A stretch of DNA of 64,000 bases, taken from Punica granatum. Lineage: Eukaryota; Streptophyta; Magnoliopsida; Myrtales; Lythraceae. The position numbers were made by a program, and so were the translations under genes. The notes beneath the pieces are model-generated. The model did no database searches, was not told the origin of the DNA, and worked only from the letters and a program-made list of their open reading frames with translations. Positions 56,711 to 64,000 of this stretch are shown in pieces (the first letter of the stretch is position 1; each line of letters opens with the position of its first letter). The stretch is taken from contig NC_045133.1 of assembly GCF_007655135.1 (NCBI RefSeq), positions 20,185,845 through 20,249,844 of the forward strand, given 5' to 3'.

Positions 56711-58505
56711 ATTTATCTTCCTTAGCCCATTTTATTTCAAGAGTGGAGATAGATAAACTCCACGCATGATGAACTTTGCCAAGGTCACCGTAAAAGTCCG
56801 CCGTCGAAGACGTTTTCCATAAATCCAAGTAGTCAATGATTAGTTATATGATTGGTCCATTTGTACTAGTATGTACTAAAGCATGATCTACGATTCGCAG
56901 AGTCAAACATATATAAATTATAATTCTCGTTGTACCCTTTGAAGTGTGTATCAACTTTTCATAATTCTTATTTTGTCTATACCATTATGTGAATATTCTC
57001 ATAAACTCTATTACAACCTTCCAATAATATGATGAAAAATACATCTGTTTATTGCGTTATATTTTCCTAACCTGCGTTACACATTATCAATTAAAACATG
57101 GTACTTATTGTTAGATCTTTTTTCTGGCATAAGATATGTTTTAATTATTGAAGTCTAAGCTTACATTATACAACTAACTCATATGTATTTTCCCAACAAT
57201 GGTACACTTGAACAATTATTTACATTTATTGTTAAACATGACAAATATATTATATCATTTTACGTATTCTATATAACTCAAATAAAAATTCACATGCTTT
57301 CGGTTTTTTAAAAATACTCTTAAGTCCACTAGATAAATTTGATAACATAGTTTAAGGAAAATATAGTTGATGGAAATATATTAATTATCAAAACTTAGTT
57401 AACAAACCGTTAACTCCATATGAGTGCCCTTACAGTTTCATTGAACGAATTTTGCCACATTTTTCAATTTGATCAAGTTCAATAAAATCGTTCTAATTAG
57501 TCCACATTATTAGTGCATGCATATTAATTAATTCATTGTTATGATTATTTTTAAAAAAATAAAGAAAATTAATTGATAATTTTAAATAACGTCTCAAGAT
57601 TTATTTTAATTTGTTTTGCACAATTCAGTTATCTGAGTAGTGCTACTCCGATAAATATTGAAATTAAGATTGCGGATAATCTTTTTTCCCTTAAAAGATT
57701 TTCCATCGTCATCAGCTCCAATTGTCTTAACAGTTATATTATCCATTTTGCTTTGTGACTATCACTCCAACAAGGTTCAATGTAAATTCTCAAACACAGA
57801 ACTAGACATTTACTAAGAGAACATATATACCTTTAAGTTATCCAAATTAAACTAAAATAAAGAAAAGATACCCGTATATTCACCTCAATTATAATTTGTA
57901 AGCATAACCTCTTTAAAACGGAAATTTAGAATTTCCTATTTAATCGACAATATAATATACCTACCTGAATTTACAGTATTAAAAAAATAACATGAAATAG
58001 TTCCCACCAAAATCCGAAATCATATGTTCATTATTTACTAAATAATAATTGTAAAGCCAATCTAATTGAAAATTACTGATAAAAAAACTGAAAATTAAGA
58101 GAATATCATCTTATACAATTCTTGTGATTCGTTGATGACATTTTAAAAGTATTACCTTCTAAGTAGTTTAGTCTGATTATATATAAATTGGATCTCTAGA
58201 GAAATAATTTTTTTCTACCTTGATTTTTTTTCTAATTTTAGATAAATAAAATCCAGTTATATTCCCTCAATTTGCAACAAATTTATATAGTTCTGAGAAT
58301 TAAATTATATATTAGACCGAAGTTATGGGTCGACGTGCTCGTGAGTTCAATTAACCTGTTCAAAGGTATTCGTGAAACTTACAGAAATTAAATTCATTAA
58401 TTATAAAAATGATTTAGAAATGCAAACTCAATAAAGTCAAATTAAACAGGTTGAAAATAACTGTCATGAAAACTCAAGATATATCTACATTTACATCTAT
58501 ATATA
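56711..58505. other. AT-rich intergenic DNA
   Basis: No coding region recognised. Short ORFs are composition artefacts. Confidence 0.5.
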
Positions 58506-60389
58506 TCTATTATATATATAAAAGTTTGGAACTCATTATTGTGTTTCTCCATATTTCAAAATTCTCATTTTACCATTCAATGTATGTAGTCAGTTTTCTT
58601 AATTCCTATTTTTTCGATTCAATGTACGTGAATATCTTCCTAAACTCCATTCACTCATTCGTGTGGAGACATATTTTTAAATTTTTATTTAAACAACAAC
58701 ATGACCCATCATATTTGTGTTCGTTGAAAGATAAAATAGTCCCTTATATAAATTTAACAATATATATCTAACTCACTAAAGCATTTTGCACTTATGACTA
58801 CTAATTGTACATCCTAAATCACAATTAGATCATGGTGCCTTCCCAATTCAAAAAAGACACGTTGCTTATAAATATGTACACCTCTCTATCGCCGTTTTTA
58901 ACAATAAAACTCACTTAACTATATCTAAAATATAAAATAAATAAAATCATATCAAAAAATGTTGGTCAATCTGATATGTTCAGATTTCTACTTTTACTTT
59001 GTTCGTCAGCTAATTTTGTTAGCCATCTGCTTGCTTATTCTCTGCTTCGCATTCACTTTTACTTATCAAACTTTCAAAACATGCATCTATATTCCTTCTT
59101 CTATCTTTCTATTTAATTCATGTAAAATATAACCACGCATACCTTTTCGTCTATACTAAGTCATCTATACCAATCGCCTCATTCTAAATGCATATTTTCA
59201 TCAATAAATCCCCAATTCAAGTAATAAAATAAAAATTATAATAAAAAATATGTAATTCATAAAATATATTAAAGTATAAATCCTTAAAGTATTTCTCAAT
59301 TTTTACTTTCTAGAAGTACCCTTTCAACTTTGAAAAGTATGCACTATATCCCTCTATATGTCTATTCAATTGTAATTTTCTACATAACTGCATGTACCTT
59401 TTCATGTAATTTATATCCTATGAACTAATCATCGGTTTCTATATGTATTTTTCATTAATAATATATGTGTATACATATATATTTACTAATTATAAAAGTG
59501 TGAAATTCTTTTTGATTTCTCCACATTTGTTATTTCCATTTTACCCCATTTTATTTGCCTCTTTCTACTTTTATAATTCCTAATCAGACCCTTATATCAA
59601 ATTAGTTCTCAATTTTTCATTGGAAAGTTGCCTCTTGCGCAAAATAAATCTCATCATGCCCTTCCACTTCCTAACAAAAGGTAATGGTGCCCCCTCATGG
59701 AAATCCATTGAAAATGAAAGCAATTCTTTAAGTAATGGTATGATTCTATTCCGTTTAAAATAGGATCGATATGCTCTCACTTTTCCTGAAACAACGAGAA
59801 ATTGTCTATGTCCTACAACATTTACATAGAAAGTATCCTTCTTCCAAATAGGGACGATCATATGGCGAGTAATTTAAGCAACGTTTTTGCAACGTTTTGC
59901 AGATTTGGAGGACTCTTTGTCTTAGAGAGAAGCATTTTCCTTGTGGGAAGATTGTTTGAGAAAGAACATCAAAATTCGATGAGGACATATAACAACAGTC
60001 GAAGATTAATTTTTCATATGTATGTGTTGGGTCTTGCTTCTATTTTTTAAAATGCTTTGTTTTTCTTTTGAAATGTGTACAAAGAGAAATAATGGTGTGA
60101 CACAGTACATTTGAAATTTGTTGGGTTCAAATCAAAACACAAAATCGTCCAATTACATTCTCTCTCTGTTATGTTCCTCTCTCTGTCTCTCTTTGTCTTG
60201 TCTCTTTCTCTTTCTTTTGGCCAGACCACTATTGCCGACATGATGCTCATTTGCACTCCACGCGCTGCCACCTAAACATTATCAGGATCTCTATCCTACC
60301 ATCTCGTCGAGGTGATCTAATACTGTTGCCATGATTTTCGCCTCGTCACTGATTGCTTATGTGACGTTATAGATGGGCTAGCAAGAGAT

Positions 60390-60530
60390 TGAGCAGGGCG
60401 GAGGCAATCAGCGCTGAGCCAATTGTCTTGATTCTGAAAGGAGAAATGTCATAGAGAAGAGAATTGGGAAGGAGAAGAGAAGAGGGAATGGTGATACATT
60501 GTGCCTTATCCGCACAATTTATAATCCCAC
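60390..60530 (+). repeat. Direct repeat, left copy
   Basis: Shares AGGGCGG, GTCATAGAGAAGAGAATTGG, GGAATGGTGATA and CACAATTTAT with 62020-62160 in the same order and orientation. The 1.5 kb between the copies is AT-rich, without ORFs. Confidence 0.6.
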
Positions 60531-62019
60531 CACTGCACAGACCGTGACAAAGTAATATAGAATGAGTAGAGTATCATTCCTACAAAAACTTGACCTAAAA
60601 TTCTACTAGCGTTCGAATTATCACAAACTAATCGAAGTAAACTAATCGGAAACCAATTTTTGAAATATAAAGCAAATAAATAAGAAATAAAATTCAATTG
60701 ATGAGACGACCTAGGAAAACAATTTCCCTCACACTTCACTAATTTGATCTACTACCTCTTTCCCCAATTCGATTAAGATCCAATCTACTAACCCCAATTT
60801 CACAATTATTTCCTAAGTATCTTTCGAATCGCTTAGGAAAAATATCTAACCCAATCGATTCCCTATATTCCTACGAGAATCGTAATTAAGCTAAACTCAT
60901 TAATTTCTAACTTGAATTGGTTACCTAAAGTATGTCAGTATATTCTTATCTTACCCATTAATCAATTCGATTCCTTGAGATTGAATTTAAGCCTATTCTA
61001 CCCTTGTTCTAAACCAAAAATTCCTTTTTCAAGTTCATTCAGATTAATAAATCTTAACAACTGTTGATCAAGTAATTGCAAGCATTAAGCACAAGATAGA
61101 ATAAATAGATTGAAATCAAAAACTCATTAAGTCCAAACAAAATAAACAAATTAACTACATGTAGGTTCAATTATAATCCTAGCATAAAGAATTTAGCCCT
61201 TAGGAAATAAAGAACACATGAAAGAATTCAACATAGACATCAAATTCAAGAAGCAATCAACAAAGGTGTAAAACAAATAAGCAAAGATGTTGTCGTCAAT
61301 CTCCAAGCCTTCAACTTCTTCCTCAAGTTGATCTCTGCCTCCTAATGTCGTTCACACCTAACACTCACACCCAACTTGAGCTTAAATAGGGTCTACGTGA
61401 AAATCAAATCACGACCTAACCACATCTTAATTTCCCTCAAAATCAAAATTCAACTTCCTATCTTAGACATCAAGGAAATATCATTCCTAAGACCCAAAAA
61501 TAATGTCCCAAATAAACCAAGATATCTCCATCTTAATTTTCTTCTCTAAACATACCTATAATCAAACATTGAAAAATTCGCATTTTGGTCGGGTGAACAG
61601 ATCAGACCCGGCCTAGTCCTCCAAATCAGCAGCCTAAGGCCCTTTCGGATAAGTAAAGTAGCTTTGTGCAGTAAAATTAAACTTGTTGTATCTTTCTCGT
61701 CCGATCTCCAAATCAATAACTATCTGAACTGTTGCGCTCCTAACTTGATAATCTTTCTAACAACATACAATTTGCACCAATTACTTGAGTTAAACCTATC
61801 AAAAAACATCGATAATTTAGAGGCTGCAAAAGATCAATTACTTAACTAACTCCAAAAATCACTTAACCAAAAACTAATAAAAACTCCTAAACCCTTTAAG
61901 AATGCAAATGGATGAAAAATAAACTAAAAATACTCAAGCTAACCTACACTTGATAAACTAACTCTAATTATACCCGTTAAAAGTGCCCAATAACTCTATT
62001 TTCATAGAGTTATCATAGG
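60531..62019. other. 1.5-kb AT-rich segment between direct repeats
   Basis: No protein similarity. The style (many short AATTCGAT and CTAATTTGATCTACTACC-like strings) suggests old LTR or untranslated retroelement sequence, but no termini were found. Confidence 0.3.
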
Positions 62020-62160
62020 GCGGGGATAATCGACGCCAAGCTAACAGCCTCAATTTTGGAATGAGGAGTGTCGTAGAGAAGAGAGTTGGGAAGGAGGAAA
62101 GGAGAAGGAATGGTGATATATTTAGCAACACAATTTATCCCCGATAGACGCTAACGTGGC
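62020..62160 (+). repeat. Direct repeat, right copy
   Basis: Shares AGGGCGG, GTCGTAGAGAAGAGAGTTGG, GGAATGGTGATA and CACAATTTAT with 60390-60530. Confidence 0.6.
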
Positions 62161-63248
62161 TACATTTGATTAGTCCGTGCGAAAGGCCACTTTGGTTGAG
62201 CAAGAACTAATATTTAATTACTGTGGGAGCACGGAAGCAGCCTTACCCCCCATGATTGTGACGATGATTGGTTGGAGGATGTGATTAAAGGGGAATGTAC
62301 ACATGCAATTATATCTATGTATATATGCCTTTTAAAGTCAACAATTAAATAGATTGATGTAGTTTAAATTTTTTGATAAGTACTTTTCCAATATCTTTAG
62401 TCAAGAGATTTTTTATTTTGTTTTATCAATTATAAGGAGTTTTCTGGGGAAAAATTTCAAGGAGTTTTTATTTATATATATTTTTGGAACTTTTCTTATT
62501 TGTTAGTTGGGCACTCTTTTATTAGTTGTAAAATTAAACTTTAAAATCCAACAGGTGCTTACCCATCTATGGAGGATAAACTATTGCATTTTTTCGTAGA
62601 TTCAATCAATTATAATTAGTCAACCGCACATTTTCATTTTTGAAGAGTTCATTGCAGTAATAGGATGGAAAATTCTAGCCAAAAACGATTTCTATAAATG
62701 TAAATATTTGTTGATGAAATTTCCAGTGGGAGCTTAAATAAAATAGAGGTCATGGATTCATAATTTTCTTGCAAAAAATTAATTTTTGGAATAAGGTGGC
62801 TTGCCATCAGGTTACTTCGTACATGACCGTAGCCTGGTCTGATTCATTTCATTATAATTTTTTAAAATATAATTTCCGACAAAATTGAAATTTTATTTGA
62901 CCTCACAAATTATTTAGAGTAAAAAGACCGAATATTTCACTAAAACAAAGTTGAAATTCCTTTTTTTTTTTTTTACGAAGGTTTGATGATAATTTTATGT
63001 TTGAAAAATAATTATTAGAAAGTTTTTCAAGAGAAAAGAAGTTGGGATATCTAGTGGAATATCCATAAAAAAAACTAGATGAAATCCATGAAGAAGAGAA
63101 GACTACACCAGACACTAAAATAAGGTCAAACATTTCCTTATGAATTTATATAATTTATTAATTACAATATGTATAATAATAGAATAAATTGTCATTCTTA
63201 TTTCATTAATATATCGAACTACGTGCAATGCACGCGTCGGCCTACTAG

Positions 63249-64000
63249 TACTATATGCAAAAGTATGATGCGTTTCTCAAATTCTCACTATTTCAAAAAT
63301 ATCCACGTACCATCGCGACTTTTCGTTACTTTTTTAGGTTTATTACTTTTAGTCACATGATTTCATAATGCTTATATTTGTGTTCTTTCTCTTTATCATT
63401 GGTATTTGCCAATTTGTCCCCCCACATTTATTTCAACCGAGTAGCCCTTTTTGCAGGTATACTTGTCCAATTATTTCATATTAATTCAATTTTCTTCATA
63501 TTTTTCCTTACTTAAATAATGATATTACAAAGTTGTCGTTCTACATAATTAACAAAGCCATACTAATTCTTGAAACCATCGTACCTTTTGGTAAATGTCA
63601 ATTCTTTCAAACAATACAAACGAAATAACTTTTCAAACAACATTTCTAGAGGTCATTGCATCTCCTATGGCAAAATGTAATTCATACAATACTTTAATTT
63701 TGTTATCATAAAATTATATCTTCCTTAGTATAACAAAAAATATAAAGATTCGACAAAAAAGAAGAAGAGAAAGCTATAATTTAATAAGAAGATAAATTTA
63801 ATAGTTAAATTAGTATAGATAAATTTAATGATCAAACACTATTTCATATTTGGTGAAATATGATTTTCTGGTAAAAGGAAGTGATTGCTAAAGAGATGTG
63901 ATTATTCAAAGAGTTGCATTTATTTCTACTATATATACCTTATGTTTTCAAATAAACATATGTGTCAGCATCCAATTTTGGTCCACCGACTTCAGAGGGG
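63249..64000. other. AT-rich flank at the window end
   Basis: No gene or recognised repeat. Confidence 0.5.

Larger units (their letters stand above)
58506..63248 (+). mobile_element. Putative non-autonomous Helitron or nested Helitron remnants
   Basis: The right end is good: hairpin CGTGCAATGCACG (63222-63234), ten bases, then CTAG (63245-63248) followed by T. A left end of the right kind, TCTATTATATATATAAAAGT, occurs at 58506 after an A, and a second similar one lies near 59470-59500 (ACTAATTATAAAAGTGTG). No Rep/helicase coding sequence was seen. Which left end belongs to the right end, and whether the interval is one element, is unsettled. Confidence 0.35.

Noticed and set aside
1..64000. 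CRISPR arrays, bacterial operons or phage genes
   Set aside because: Introns, plant retroelements and plant gene families throughout show plant nuclear DNA; no array of regularly spaced repeats was seen.

Overview
The window is plant nuclear DNA, most likely from a eudicot. Genes are split by many GT-AG introns, intergenic DNA is AT-rich, and plant Ty1/copia, Ty3/gypsy, PIF/Harbinger, CACTA, Helitron, MITE and SINE sequence is abundant. The recognisable genes are plant-type: a peptidyl-serine galactosyltransferase, a WVD2-like/TPX2 protein, cystinosins and a papain-like protease. The species cannot be fixed from the sequence alone. All exon boundaries were derived by hand from splice sites, reading phase and remembered family similarity; no alignment or RNA data were used.

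Layout. Positions 1-1165 hold a decayed Ty3/gypsy pol fragment. Positions 2275-5302 (-) carry a nine-exon gene for a membrane-anchored C2H2 zinc-finger protein. Positions 6361-8990 hold a dead PIF/Harbinger transposon with remnants of both its ORFs. Positions 11272-16929 (+) carry an eight-exon peptidyl-serine alpha-galactosyltransferase gene (SERGT1-like), and 18709-22176 (+) a seven-exon WVD2-like/TPX2-family gene. Positions about 19.9-32.4 kb are a tandem segmental duplication of [WVD2-like 3' part, small conserved gene, cystinosin gene]. In the left copy the small gene and the cystinosin are pseudogenes; in the right copy they are intact and the WVD2-like part is the wreck. A third, intact cystinosin lies at 35466-37936 (-).

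The second half is repeat-rich. A small gene for a CxxC/coiled-coil protein (40195-40791) belongs to a head-to-head inverted unit that occurs three times (39.3-41.8, 47.8-49.2 and 49.4-50.4 kb). An intact-looking papain-type cysteine protease gene lies at 45138-46323. A 5,035-bp Ty1/copia element with complete LTRs (51021-56055) has inserted into a tRNA-derived SINE. From about 56.7 kb to the end is AT-rich DNA without convincing genes, with a Helitron-like 3' terminus at 63248.

No operon-like or jointly working gene set is evident. The strongest structural stories are the reciprocal decay of the duplicated gene block, the thrice-repeated inverted paralogue unit, and a young-looking copia element with TA...CA ends and several premature stops.
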